Below, piece after piece: positions 35,555 through 44,251 of a stretch of DNA of 64,000 nt. The first letter of the stretch is position 1. Every line of letters begins with the position of its first letter. Under the pieces are notes generated by a model. It searched no databases, was not told the origin of the DNA, and saw nothing but the letters and a program-made list of their open reading frames with translations. Both the position numbers and the translations under genes were made by a program. The DNA is from TMP-86 sp044226865 (GTDB lineage: Bacteria > Pseudomonadota > Gammaproteobacteria > Steroidobacterales > Steroidobacteraceae), in assembly GCA_044226865.1 (NCBI GenBank), contig JBGAGE010000008.1:62001-126000 (forward strand). Reading direction: 5' to 3'.

Positions 35555-36490
35555 ATGCGCATCAACATCGTCGAAGTCGGTCCGCGCGATGGCCTGCAGA
35601 GCGAGAGCAAGCCCGTCGGCACCGCCGCCAAGGTCGAATTGATCACCCGCCTGGTTGCCGCCGGCGTGCGCCGCCTGGAAGCGACGGCCTTCGTGAACCC
35701 GAAGAAGGTGCCCCAGATGGCGGACGCGGAACAGCTCATGGCGGCCGTGCCGAGAACGGCCGGCGTCTCCTACATCGGGCTGGTGCTGAATCAGAAAGGC
35801 TTCGAGCGTGCCCTGGCGGCGGGCTGCCATGAGGTCGGCATGGCCGTGGTGGCCAGCGATACGTTCAGTCGCCGCAACCAGGGCATGAGCACGGAAGAAT
35901 CCATCGCCGAATGGCTCAAGATTGCCGCCGCTGCGCACGCCGCCGGCATCAAGCCCAGCATCATGGTGTCCGCTGCCTGCGGTTGCCCGTTCGAGGGCGA
36001 GGTCGATCCGCGGCGGGTGGTCGAGATCGCGGTGCGTTGCGCGCAAGGCAATCCGGTCGAAATGGCGTTTGCCGACACCATCGGCGTCGGCGTTCCCTCC
36101 CAGGTCACCGAGATTGCGGAGCGCCTGCGCGAGGCGCTTCCCGGACTGCCGCTGCGCGCGCATTTCCACAATACCCGCAATACCGGTATAGCCAATGCCT
36201 ACGCCGCCGTACGGGCCGGCGTGCAGAGCCTGGATGCCAGCGTGGGCGGGGTGGGGGGATGCCCGTTCGCCCCCGCGGCGACCGGCAATATTCCCACCGA
36301 GGATTTGCTGTACATGCTCGAGCGGATGGGAGTATCCACCGGTGTGAATCTCGATCGCATGATCGAGACGGGCAAGTGGCTGCAGGATGTCATGGGCAAG
36401 ACAATTCCGGGAATGCTGATGAAGGCCGGCGGCTTTCCGCCCCGCGCCGCGCCCTACGGCGAAGCGCCCGGCGCGCTCAACAAGGGTTAA
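35555..36490 (+). CDS. Hydroxymethylglutaryl-CoA lyase family protein
   Basis: A 311-residue TIM-barrel lyase that begins MRINIVEVGPRDGLQ, the HMG-CoA lyase start with its catalytic arginine and aspartate. The metal-binding motif reads HFHNTRNTG where classic lyases have HxHDT, and the active-site cysteine loop is GVGGCPFAPAATGN. These differences and the gene context suggest a 3-hydroxyacyl-CoA substrate other than HMG-CoA, with C-C cleavage to two smaller products. ATG 35555 was chosen on family alignment; ATG 35546 or TTG 35537 would overlap the operator. No ribosome-binding site is visible and a -10-like TATACA ends only ten bases before, so the mRNA may be leaderless. Confidence 0.85.
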   Translation: MRINIVEVGPRDGLQSESKPVGTAAKVELITRLVAAGVRRLEATAFVNPKKVPQMADAEQLMAAVPRTAGVSYIGLVLNQKGFERALAAGCHEVGMAVVASDTFSRRNQGMSTEESIAEWLKIAAAAHAAGIKPSIMVSAACGCPFEGEVDPRRVVEIAVRCAQGNPVEMAFADTIGVGVPSQVTEIAERLREALPGLPLRAHFHNTRNTGIANAYAAVRAGVQSLDASVGGVGGCPFAPAATGNIPTEDLLYMLERMGVSTGVNLDRMIETGKWLQDVMGKTIPGMLMKAGGFPPRAAPYGEAPGALNKG

Positions 36491-36508
36491 TCTCAACAAG
36501 GTGGACGC

Positions 36509-38566
36509 ATGTCATACAGATTGGGCGTAGACGTCGGCGGTACATTCACCGACCTGTTCTTGGTCGACGAGAAATCCGGCAAGGTGTTCACGGCCAAGGT
36601 GCCCAGCACGCCGGCCGATCAATCCGTGGGGGTACTCAACGGCATCGAGCGCGTGTGCCAGAAGGCGGGCATCAGCGCCGAGGCCATCGACCACGTCATG
36701 CACGGCACCACCGTCGCCACCAACACCGTGCTCACCGGCACCGGGGCCCGTTGTGGCCTGGTCACCACCAAGGGCTACCGCCAGGTGCTGCAGATCGCGC
36801 GCTCCTACGTGCCCGGCGGCTTGGGCGGCTGGGTGATCTACAACAAATCGCTCCCCATGGCACCGCTGGCCTGCACCATCGAGGCAAACGAGCGTGTGAG
36901 CGCCAAGGGCGAGGTGGTCCATGCCCTGGATGAAGCCCAGTTGCGCAACGACCTCAAGGGCCTGAAGCAACAGAAAATCGAGGCGCTGACCGTCTCGCTC
37001 ATCAATTCCTTCGCGAACCCCGCGCACGAAAAGCGCGTGCGCGCCATCTCCGCCGAAGAATTGCCCGGCATTCCGGTCTCGTTGTCCTCCGACGTCGTGC
37101 CGGAGATGCAGGAATACGAGCGCACCGTCACCACGGTGGCCAATTCGTACGTGCGGCCGCGCGTATCGCGCTACATCAGCAACCTGAAGACCAAGATCGA
37201 GAAGACCGCCAAGAACGTGAAACTCCACATCCTGCGCTCGGATGGCGGCCTCGCCGGTGCCGAGTCGGCCGAGGAATATCCGGTCAACCTGCTCATGTCG
37301 GGTCCCGCGGGCGGCGTGACCGGTGCCTTGTGGGGTGCCGTGCAGGCGGGGTTCCCCAATCTGTTGACCGTGGACGTCGGCGGCACATCCACCGACGTGG
37401 CGCTGATCCAGGACGGCGAGCCGCGGCTGCGCCGTGAAACCACGGTGGGCGATGTCACGGTGCGCGCCTCCTCGGTGGACATCCGCACGGTCGGCGCGGG
37501 CGGTGGTTCCATCGCGCACGTACCCGAACTCACCAAGGCGCTGCGCGTGGGCCCGCAATCCGCGGGCGCCGATCCGGGTCCCGCTGCCTATGGCAAGGGC
37601 GGCACCGAACCCACCGTGACCGACGCCAACGTGGTGCTGGGCTACCTGCCGGAGATGCAGAAGCTTGGCGGCGACATGTCGCTGAACCGGGAGCTGTCGG
37701 CCAAGGCGGTGAAGAAGGTGGCCGATGCCCTCAAGCTCTCGCTGCACGATGCGGCACTGGGTATCTACAACATCGTGAATGAGAACATGGTAGGTGCACT
37801 GCGCCTGGTGTCGGTGGAACAGGGCTACGATCCGCGCGACTACGCCTTGATCGCCTTCGGCGGCGCCGGTCCCCTGCATGCCAATGCGCTCTCCCGCCTC
37901 CTGGGCTCCTGGCCCTCGATCATTCCGCCGGGGCCGGGCGTGCTGTGTGCGTTGGGCGATGCCACGACGGCCGTGCGCGATGAACGCGCCCGCACCTTCG
38001 TCAAGAAATTCTCCGACACGAATGCGCGCGAGATCGCCGGGATCCTCAAGGAGCTTGCGGCGGACGCGGCGCGCTCGCTGGAGCGCGAGGGCGTGCCCAA
38101 GGCCGAGATCACCACCACCTACCAGGTGGACCTGCGCTATCACGGCCAGGGCCTGCGCCTGACCATCAATGTGCCGCTGGCGGACCTGGAGAAGAAGGGC
38201 CTGAAAGCCATTTCCGATCAGTTCGACGCCGAGCACAAGCGCCTGTTCACCTTTGCGCTGGAACTCGAACATGAGCTCGTGACACTGCGCGCCGCCGTCC
38301 AGGGCAAGGGCATCAAGTTCAAGCGCCCGGCCATCGCCAAAGGCGGCCCGGATGCCAAGGCCGCGGTGGTGGGCAAGCAGCAGAGCTACATGGACGGCAA
38401 GAAGGTGTCGGCGCTGGTCTATGACCGCGCCAAGCTCAAGGCCGGCAACAAGGTGAGGGGTCCTGCCATCGTCATGGAGATGGATTCCACCACCGTGATC
38501 CTGCCCAAGCACCACGGCAAGGTCGACAAGCACGGCAACATTCTCATCTATCCGGACAAGCAGTAA
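36509..38566 (+). CDS. hyuA: Hydantoinase/oxoprolinase family protein, A subunit
   Basis: A 685-residue ATP-dependent amidohydrolase subunit of the ASKHA fold. It shows LGVDVGGTFTDLFLVD at the N-terminus, HGTTVATNTVL, LLMSGPAGGVTGA, TVDVGGTSTDVALI, and GAGGGSIAHV. The family opens cyclic amides (N-methylhydantoin, 5-oxoproline) with ATP, or carboxylates ketones with related subunits. AAGGTGG stands four bases before its ATG and the B subunit follows after 14 bases. Gene pairing with a carbamoylsarcosine-amidase-like gene is as in N-methylhydantoin breakdown, but no creatinine or sarcosine gene is nearby. Confidence 0.9.
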   Translation: MSYRLGVDVGGTFTDLFLVDEKSGKVFTAKVPSTPADQSVGVLNGIERVCQKAGISAEAIDHVMHGTTVATNTVLTGTGARCGLVTTKGYRQVLQIARSYVPGGLGGWVIYNKSLPMAPLACTIEANERVSAKGEVVHALDEAQLRNDLKGLKQQKIEALTVSLINSFANPAHEKRVRAISAEELPGIPVSLSSDVVPEMQEYERTVTTVANSYVRPRVSRYISNLKTKIEKTAKNVKLHILRSDGGLAGAESAEEYPVNLLMSGPAGGVTGALWGAVQAGFPNLLTVDVGGTSTDVALIQDGEPRLRRETTVGDVTVRASSVDIRTVGAGGGSIAHVPELTKALRVGPQSAGADPGPAAYGKGGTEPTVTDANVVLGYLPEMQKLGGDMSLNRELSAKAVKKVADALKLSLHDAALGIYNIVNENMVGALRLVSVEQGYDPRDYALIAFGGAGPLHANALSRLLGSWPSIIPPGPGVLCALGDATTAVRDERARTFVKKFSDTNAREIAGILKELAADAARSLEREGVPKAEITTTYQVDLRYHGQGLRLTINVPLADLEKKGLKAISDQFDAEHKRLFTFALELEHELVTLRAAVQGKGIKFKRPAIAKGGPDAKAAVVGKQQSYMDGKKVSALVYDRAKLKAGNKVRGPAIVMEMDSTTVILPKHHGKVDKHGNILIYPDKQ

Positions 38567-38580
38567 GCAGGAGCGCACCG

Positions 38581-40476
38581 ATGCCAGCCACGATCATTCA
38601 ACGCAACAAGAAGCGCTTGAAGAAGGTGAAGGTCGATACCGTCAGCATCGATATCATCGAGAGCGCCCTGCGCAACGCCCGCTTCGAAATGGACACGGTG
38701 CTGTTCCGCACCGCCATGTCGCCGGGCATCCGCGAGCAGCACGACGAATTCCCCATGATCGCCAATGTCGAGGGCAAGATGGTTGTGGGCCAGTTCGGCT
38801 CCTTCATCTGGGGCTTCATGCAGGGGTATGACGGCACCATCGAGGAAGGCGACATCTTCCTCACCAATGACCCCTATTCGGTGCGCGGCGCGATCAGCCA
38901 CGCCAACGACTGGCTCATGCTCATGCCCATCTACCGCGCCGGCCGGCTCATCGCCTGGTCAGCCATGTTCGGGCACATGACCGACGTGGGCGGCAAGGTG
39001 CCGGGCTCCCTGCCCACCGATGCGCGCACCATCTACGAGGAGGGCGTCACGGTGCCGCCGGTGAAGATCTACAAGACGGGCGTCCTGAACGAGGACGTCC
39101 TCAAGATCATGCTGCACAACTGCCGCCTGCCGCATTGGAATCTCTCGGACTTCAACGCCATCACCGCGGCCCTGCGCACCGCTGCCACCCGCTGCATCGA
39201 GATCAGCGAGCGCTTCGGCGATGACGTGTTCTACTCGGCCATGCACGAGATGCTGGAGCGCAACAAGCGCGCCATGCGCGAGCTCATCAAGCGCACGGTC
39301 CCCGAGAAGAAGCAGTACTTCGAGGATTACATCTGCGACGACGGCCTGGGGATGGGTCCGTACAAGATCGCCTGCTCCATGTGGCGCGAAGGCGATAAGT
39401 GCATCTTCGATTTCACCGGCACCGACCCGCAGTCCATTTCCTCGATCAATTTCCTGCTGAACGAGGAAATGTTCAAGATGTTCGCGGGCGTGTACATGAT
39501 CATGGTGTTCGACCCGCAGATCCTGTTCAACGACGGCTTCTACGACCTCATGGACGTGCGCATCCCGCCCGGCACGCTGTTGAAGCCCCTGAAGCCGGCG
39601 GCCCTGTCCTGCCGCACGCATGCCCTGGGCCGCATCTTCGACATCCTGGGCGGCCTGCTTGGCCAGGGCAATCCGCAGTTCATGTGCGCGGCCGGGTTCT
39701 CCGATTCGCCGCACTTCATGTACTCGGGCCACGACAAGAACGGCGACTGGTACCAGCTCTACCAGATCACCTTCGGCGGCATTCCCGGCAAGCCCTTCGG
39801 CGATGGACCCGATGGCCACTCGCTCTGGCCGGCCTTCACCAACGTGCCGAACGAGTTCCTGGAAAGCTATTTCCCGCTGCGCATCGACATCTACGAGACC
39901 ATTCCCGACACGGGCGGTCCGGGCAAGAACCGCGGCGGCAATGGCCTGCGGATCGGCTATCGCTTCCTCGAGCCCGGCGAAATCTCCATCCACGACGACC
40001 GCTGGCTGACCTATCCCTGGGGCGTGAATGGCGGCCTGCCGGGCGCGCGCAGCAAGAAGACGTTGATCCGCGTGGATGGCACGCAGGAACTCATGCCCTC
40101 GAAGATCGACCACATCAAGGTGGAGGCGGGCGATCTGCTGCTCTCCGATACCTGGGGTGGCGGTGGCTGCGGCGATCCGCTGGAACGCGATCCCGAAAAG
40201 GTGCGCTTCGACGTCGAGGCGGGCCTCGTTACCTGCCAGGGCGCGCTGCGCTACGGTGTGGTGCTGGATGACAGGGGAGCGGTGGACAAGGCGGGGACCG
40301 AGGCGCTGCGCGCGAAGATGGCGCAAGAGCGCGGCGCGGTGAAGCTGTTCGATCGCGGCTTCGATTCGCTCGAGGAATTGAAGGCGCGTTGCCAGGCCGA
40401 GACCGGGCTTGCGCCGCCGCAGCAGCCCAAGTTCACCAAGTGGGCCATCAAGGCCGCCAAGGGCAAGGCTGCGTGA
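38581..40476 (+). CDS. hyuB: Hydantoinase/oxoprolinase family protein, B subunit
   Basis: The partner subunit, 631 residues, with the family motifs RTAMSPGIREQHDEF, FLTNDPY, GHMTDVGGKVPGS, and SDTWGGGGCGDPLERDP. It completes the ATP-dependent ring-opening enzyme with HyuA. AGGAG lies seven bases before the ATG. Its stop overlaps the GTG start of the following cysteine hydrolase (GTGA), coupling ring opening to the next hydrolysis. The C-terminal 60 residues, rich in lysine and alanine, are probably a variable tail. Confidence 0.9.
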   Translation: MPATIIQRNKKRLKKVKVDTVSIDIIESALRNARFEMDTVLFRTAMSPGIREQHDEFPMIANVEGKMVVGQFGSFIWGFMQGYDGTIEEGDIFLTNDPYSVRGAISHANDWLMLMPIYRAGRLIAWSAMFGHMTDVGGKVPGSLPTDARTIYEEGVTVPPVKIYKTGVLNEDVLKIMLHNCRLPHWNLSDFNAITAALRTAATRCIEISERFGDDVFYSAMHEMLERNKRAMRELIKRTVPEKKQYFEDYICDDGLGMGPYKIACSMWREGDKCIFDFTGTDPQSISSINFLLNEEMFKMFAGVYMIMVFDPQILFNDGFYDLMDVRIPPGTLLKPLKPAALSCRTHALGRIFDILGGLLGQGNPQFMCAAGFSDSPHFMYSGHDKNGDWYQLYQITFGGIPGKPFGDGPDGHSLWPAFTNVPNEFLESYFPLRIDIYETIPDTGGPGKNRGGNGLRIGYRFLEPGEISIHDDRWLTYPWGVNGGLPGARSKKTLIRVDGTQELMPSKIDHIKVEAGDLLLSDTWGGGGCGDPLERDPEKVRFDVEAGLVTCQGALRYGVVLDDRGAVDKAGTEALRAKMAQERGAVKLFDRGFDSLEELKARCQAETGLAPPQQPKFTKWAIKAAKGKAA

Positions 40477-41087
40477 GCGATTCGTACACCAGCGTCGGCT
40501 ATAGCGCGGTAAGCGACGGGCTGGGCAGCCGGCCAGCCGTGCTGGTGGTCGACTTCCAGGTCGCGTTCACCGATCCGAAGTTTCCGCTCGGCGGGTTGCC
40601 GATGATCCATTCCGCCGTCGACAAGACGGCGGAACTCTTGAAGGTGGCGCGCAGCAAGCAGGTGCCGGTGGCTTCCTGCTATACGGCCTACGGCAGCGTT
40701 GCGGACATGCCACGTTGGAAGGTCAAGGCCGTGCGCGAGGAGTTCATCTACGGCCATCCCTGCACGGCGATGGACCCGCGCATCGTCGCACCCTCGGATT
40801 TCGTGTTCTGCAAGAACGCGCCGTCGATCTTCTTCCTCACGCCGCTGGTCACCTTTCTGGCCAAGCATCAGGTGGACACCGTGATCATCACGGGCTGCAC
40901 CACATCGGGGTGCGTGCGCGCCTCGATCATCGATGCATTTTCCTTCGGCTTTCGCATCGCGGTGCCGGAGGATTGCTGCGGCGATGCCGATCGCGGGCCG
41001 CATGAGGACAACCTGCGCGATTGCGGGCGGCGTTATTGCGAGGTCACGAATCTCGCGGCGATCAAACATTACCTGCAGGCGCTGTAG
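40473..41087 (+). CDS. Cysteine hydrolase, N-carbamoylsarcosine amidase-like (second copy)
   Basis: A 204-residue isochorismatase-like hydrolase with Asp in VLVVDFQVAF, Lys in FVFCKNAPSIFF and the nucleophile Cys in GCTTSGCVRASIIDAFSFG. It shares the fold and the S-G-C-x-R-A-S loop with the protein at 33518 but little else, so the two probably act on different amides. The GTG start overlaps the hyuB stop, which suggests it works on the product of the ring-opening enzyme. The longer open frame from 40389 lies inside hyuB. Confidence 0.85.
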   Translation: MSDSYTSVGYSAVSDGLGSRPAVLVVDFQVAFTDPKFPLGGLPMIHSAVDKTAELLKVARSKQVPVASCYTAYGSVADMPRWKVKAVREEFIYGHPCTAMDPRIVAPSDFVFCKNAPSIFFLTPLVTFLAKHQVDTVIITGCTTSGCVRASIIDAFSFGFRIAVPEDCCGDADRGPHEDNLRDCGRRYCEVTNLAAIKHYLQAL

Positions 41088-41106
41088 CCCGCGGGATATT
41101 CGGCGG

Positions 41107-41925
41107 TCAGTTGGCCGCCAGGAAAGGCAGCAGGATGTCGCAGAAGCGGCGCTTCTGGTCACGGCCGGCCACCACATGGGCGACGTCCTGCATGGTCGCG
41201 CCGATGGCGTTGGGAATGCCCTTTTCGATGGGCAGCGTGACGCGGGGACCGGTCACCTGGTCCTGGCCGGCATGGATGATCAGAGAGGGGCATTGGATGT
41301 GATGCAGGCGGTCGCGGGACTCGTACCCGACGCAGGCATCGATCAGGCGCGAATGCGTGGTGTAGCGGCCGTTGAGTTCCTTCCAGCCGCCGTTCTCGCC
41401 GAGCAGGCGCGATTTGTTTTCGTTGTAGAAATCGGGGTCGAAGGACATGAGCGTGACCGCCTTCTGGAATGCGAGAAAACCCGCATCGCGATGCAGCCAG
41501 CGGAACATTTCCAATTGATCGCGCAGGAAGTCATCCACACGGCACCAGGCGCCCATGTTGACCAGCGTACGTGCGAGGTCGGGGCGGGTGATGGCGATTT
41601 CCTGGCAGATGCAGGCGCCAATTCCCACCAATCCCACGAGATGGACGCGCTTCAGCCCCAGGTGGTCGAGCAATCCGATGGCGTCCGCCGCATGCAGTTC
41701 CATCGTCGCCGGAATCGAGGTGTCATCGCTCGAATCGCCGATGCCGCGATAGTCGAAGATCACCACCGAGTAGCGCTCGGTGAGGCCGCGGGCGAGGTTC
41801 TTCTCGCCGCCATGGCAATACGTACCCCAACCGCCCATGACCAGCAGCGGCTCGCCGCTGCCGTGGACTTCGTAGTACATGTCGTGACCGTTGATACTGG
41901 CGATTGGCATGATTTGTCCGGACAT
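41107..41925 (-). CDS. Alpha/beta-hydrolase fold protein lacking the serine nucleophile
   Basis: A 272-residue protein with the hydrolase core: HGSGEPLLVMGGWGT (oxyanion strand), FDYRGIGDSSD, and late acid and histidine regions HAGQDQVTG and DVAHVV. At the nucleophile elbow, where relatives have G-x-S-x-G-G, it reads G-L-V-G-I-G-A-C, so no serine is present; a glycine takes its place. It may be a non-hydrolytic member, a lyase, or have lost activity. The start at 41925 has GGGGA eight bases upstream; a second ATG at 41910 is possible. It is the only minus-strand gene between hyuB-amidase and the GntR gene, which it diverges from. Confidence 0.75.
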   Translation of the reverse strand: MSGQIMPIASINGHDMYYEVHGSGEPLLVMGGWGTYCHGGEKNLARGLTERYSVVIFDYRGIGDSSDDTSIPATMELHAADAIGLLDHLGLKRVHLVGLVGIGACICQEIAITRPDLARTLVNMGAWCRVDDFLRDQLEMFRWLHRDAGFLAFQKAVTLMSFDPDFYNENKSRLLGENGGWKELNGRYTTHSRLIDACVGYESRDRLHHIQCPSLIIHAGQDQVTGPRVTLPIEKGIPNAIGATMQDVAHVVAGRDQKRRFCDILLPFLAAN

Positions 41926-41978
41926 CTTAGCAAATCCCCGCGGCAATCCCAGCCCGCGCGCCTGGCGGCCTGATCGGC

Positions 41979-42632
41979 ATGCGCGCCGTGGACAAAGCCT
42001 ATGCCACCGTGAGGGACGGGATCCTGCGCGGCACCTATCCGGCCGGATCGCGCATCACCGAGCAGGACCTCGCGCTGGATGCGGGCGTGTCCCGCACGCC
42101 GGTGCGCGAGGCGCTGCGCCGCCTGGAATCCGAAGGGTTGGTCAGCGTCGCGCCCAATCATGGCGCGGTGGTGGCCGCCTTCGAATTGAAGGACGCGGAG
42201 GAGATATTCGAATTACGCTCGGTGCTGGAGCCGATCTGCGCCCAGCGCGCCGCGCAACTCGCCAGCGACGAGCAGATCGCCGAGCTGCGCGCGCTGGCGC
42301 AACGCCAGGCGCTGGAGTCGCGCCGCCGTCGGCGCGGACATCTGCTGCGGATCGGCGAGCTCAATGACCGCTTCCACCGTTTGCTGCAGCACGCCGCCGC
42401 CAGCCCGCGGCTGGAGAAGGCCCTGGCAGGCCTGATCGAGGCCCCACTGATCCTGCGCACCTTCGGCCAGTATTCGGCCGGCGAACTGCAGCGCAGTGCC
42501 GACCAGCACGTGGAATTGGTGCAGGCATTGGAAGCACGCGACCCGGTGTGGGCCCAGGGTGTCATGCGCGCGCACATCCTGGCCGGCCGCGGCGCCTACT
42601 TGCGCAGCCGCCGGCTCGCGCAATCCGTATAA
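41979..42632 (+). CDS. GntR-family regulator with FCD domain
   Basis: A 217-residue FadR-subfamily regulator. The winged helix-turn-helix (about 5-70) reads VRDGILRGTYPAGSRITEQDLALDAGVSRTPVREALRRLESEGLV; the helical FCD effector domain follows, with the arginine in FELRSVLEP and metal-type histidines in NDRFHRLLQHAA and SADQHVELVQAL. Regulators of this type sense small carboxylic acids. It lies inside the catabolic cluster, and TTGTATACAA-type sites occur twice at the CoA-transferase/lyase promoters, so it is the likely controller of that region. Confidence 0.88.
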   Translation: MRAVDKAYATVRDGILRGTYPAGSRITEQDLALDAGVSRTPVREALRRLESEGLVSVAPNHGAVVAAFELKDAEEIFELRSVLEPICAQRAAQLASDEQIAELRALAQRQALESRRRRRGHLLRIGELNDRFHRLLQHAAASPRLEKALAGLIEAPLILRTFGQYSAGELQRSADQHVELVQALEARDPVWAQGVMRAHILAGRGAYLRSRRLAQSV

Positions 42633-42633
42633 T
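42628..42633 (+). promoter_or_regulatory. Possible -10 box for the peroxiredoxin gene
   Basis: A perfect TATAAT overlaps the last codons of the GntR gene, 38 bases before the peroxiredoxin ATG. No -35 box lies at a normal distance, so this is a weak call. Confidence 0.35.
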
Positions 42634-42671
42634 GCGCGCTCAATGATTGTTATTCGCAACAGGAGCTGATC

Positions 42672-43154
42672 ATGACCATCAAAGCCGGCGAGAAGATGCC
42701 TGCGGGAACCTTGACCCACATGACCAAGGACGGCCCGCAGAAAGTCACCGCCGATCAATTGTTCAAGGGCAAGACCGTGGTGCTGTTCTCGGTGCCCGGC
42801 GCCTTCACACCCACCTGCGACGCCAAGCACCTGCCGGGCTTCGTCGAGCACGCCGACAAGTTCAAGGCCAAGGGCGTGGACACCATCGCCTGCATGGCTG
42901 TGAACGACGTGTTCGTCATGAATGCCTGGGGCAAGGCCAGCAACGTCGGCGACAAGGTGCTGATGCTGGCCGACGGCAACGGCGACTATGCGAAGGCGTT
43001 GGGCCTCGAATTGAACGCTACCGGCTTTGGAATGGGCGTCCGTGGGCAACGCTTCGCCATCGTGGTGAAGGACGGCGTGGCCAAGGTCGTGGACGTCGAA
43101 GCGCCCGGAGAGTTCAAGGTCTCTGCTGCGGACTACGTGCTCAATCAGATCTGA
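42672..43154 (+). CDS. Peroxiredoxin, Prx5 type
   Basis: A 160-residue peroxidase of the Prx5/AhpE-like group. The peroxidatic cysteine is in VPGAFTPTCDAKHLPGF (about residue 49), followed by ACMAVNDVFVMNAWGK and the conserved arginine in GMGVRGQRFAIVV. It reduces hydrogen and organic peroxides in the cytosol with thiol donors. There is no fused glutaredoxin domain. AGGAG lies seven bases before the ATG. It is probably a housekeeping gene and not part of the catabolic pathway. Confidence 0.93.
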   Translation: MTIKAGEKMPAGTLTHMTKDGPQKVTADQLFKGKTVVLFSVPGAFTPTCDAKHLPGFVEHADKFKAKGVDTIACMAVNDVFVMNAWGKASNVGDKVLMLADGNGDYAKALGLELNATGFGMGVRGQRFAIVVKDGVAKVVDVEAPGEFKVSAADYVLNQI

Positions 43155-43185
43155 GCTGCTCAACCCGCTTTTCGGCCGTCTCGTG

Positions 43186-43256
43186 GCGGTCGGAGCGGGC
43201 AAGGCGGCGCTCAGACACGATTTCCAGAGACTACCGGCCGCTCCCGCTCCGACCGC
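43186..43256. repeat. Long inverted repeat between peroxiredoxin and etfA (REP-like)
   Basis: GCGGTCGGAGCGGG (43186-43199) and its exact complement CCCGCTCCGACCGC (43243-43256) form 14 perfect base pairs, extended outward with wobble pairs to about 43178-43264, around a 43-base loop. It fills most of the gap between two convergent genes. The sequence style recalls REP elements of other gammaproteobacteria; it may also work as a bidirectional terminator hairpin, though no T-run follows. Confidence 0.75.
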
Positions 43257-43306
43257 TGCGAGGTCAGCTGGGAATCGGAGGAGAGCAGGCCGGGATCTGA
43301 TGGCGC

Positions 43307-44251
43307 TCAGGCGCCGATCAACTTCTCCAGTTCCGGCACGACCGTGAACAGATCTCCTACCAGCCCCACGTCCGCCACTTCGAAGATCGGAGCTTCGGGG
43401 TCCTTGTTGATGGCGACGATGGTGCGTGCGTCCTTGATGCCCGTGAGGTGCTGAATGGCGCCCGAGATGCCGACTGCGATGTAGAGTTCCGGCGAGATGA
43501 TCTTGCCGGTCTGGCCCACCTGCATTTCGTTGGGCGCATAGCCGGCATCCACCGCGGCGCGCGAGGCGCCCATGGCGGCGCCGATCTTGTCGGCGAGGCT
43601 GGCCAGTATCTTGAAGTTGTCGGCGCTGGCCAGGGCCCGGCCGCCCGACACCACCTTGGCTGCCGTCTGCAGGTCCGGGCGATCGCTCGAGCCGGTCTTG
43701 GTGCCGACGAAACGCGTGTGCGTGGGCAGGGTGACGTCCAGAGACTTGCTCTGGATGTCGGCGCTGCCGCCGTCCGCGGCCGCCTCGAAGGAGGCGATAC
43801 GCACGGTGGCGACCACTTTCCTGGCGGCATCCGCTTCGATGGTGATGATGGCGTTGCCGGCATAGATCGGACGGCGGAACCGATGTGCCGATTCCACGGC
43901 CATCAGGTCGCTGATCTGCGCCACTCCCAGTAGGCCCGCCACCCGCGGCGTCAGGTCCTTGCCGAAGGCGGTGGAGGGGCCGAACACATGGGTGTAATCG
44001 GCCGCAAGCGCAACGATCTGCGGCGCGTAGATGGCCGCCAGCGGGTTGGCGTTCTCGGGGCGATCCATCCGTACCACATGCTTCACGCCGGCAATGGCGG
44101 CGGCCTGGACGGCCACCGCGGCGGTGTCGGCGCCCAGGAGGGCAACCGTGATCTCATGGCCGGGAATTGCACTTGCGCAGGTGACGCACTTGGCGACCGC
44201 GGGGTTCAGCTTGCCGCCATCGTGCTCGCCGATGATGAGTATCTTGGACAT
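43307..44251 (-). CDS. etfA: Electron transfer flavoprotein, alpha subunit
   Basis: EtfA of 314 residues binds FAD and receives electrons from acyl-CoA and related dehydrogenases. The FAD-binding C-terminal domain shows VGQTGKIISPELYIAVGISG, HLTGIKDARTIVAINKDPEAPIFEVADVGLVGD. It shares a base with the etfB stop (TAATG), so translation is coupled. It is the last gene of IclR-etfB-etfA. No ETF-quinone oxidoreductase or acyl-CoA dehydrogenase gene is in the window. Confidence 0.96.
   Translation of the reverse strand: MSKILIIGEHDGGKLNPAVAKCVTCASAIPGHEITVALLGADTAAVAVQAAAIAGVKHVVRMDRPENANPLAAIYAPQIVALAADYTHVFGPSTAFGKDLTPRVAGLLGVAQISDLMAVESAHRFRRPIYAGNAIITIEADAARKVVATVRIASFEAAADGGSADIQSKSLDVTLPTHTRFVGTKTGSSDRPDLQTAAKVVSGGRALASADNFKILASLADKIGAAMGASRAAVDAGYAPNEMQVGQTGKIISPELYIAVGISGAIQHLTGIKDARTIVAINKDPEAPIFEVADVGLVGDLFTVVPELEKLIGA

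Noticed and set aside
35461..35832. ATG followed by a signal-peptide-like stretch before the lyase gene
   Set aside because: The frame quickly becomes Arg/His-rich shadow of the lyase gene and has no ribosome-binding site.
36512..38578. 688-codon open frame antisense to hyuA
   Set aside because: Same cause: no domain, and it mirrors a well-supported gene along its length.
36509..40476. Assignment of HyuAB as acetone or acetophenone carboxylase
   Set aside because: The third, small subunit of acetone carboxylase is missing and the neighbours are amidases, so the hydantoinase/oxoprolinase reading is better supported.
42660..42674. Fur-box-like sequence before the peroxiredoxin gene
   Set aside because: Only about 10 of 14 positions fit the inverted-repeat consensus, which is too weak in an AT-rich leader.
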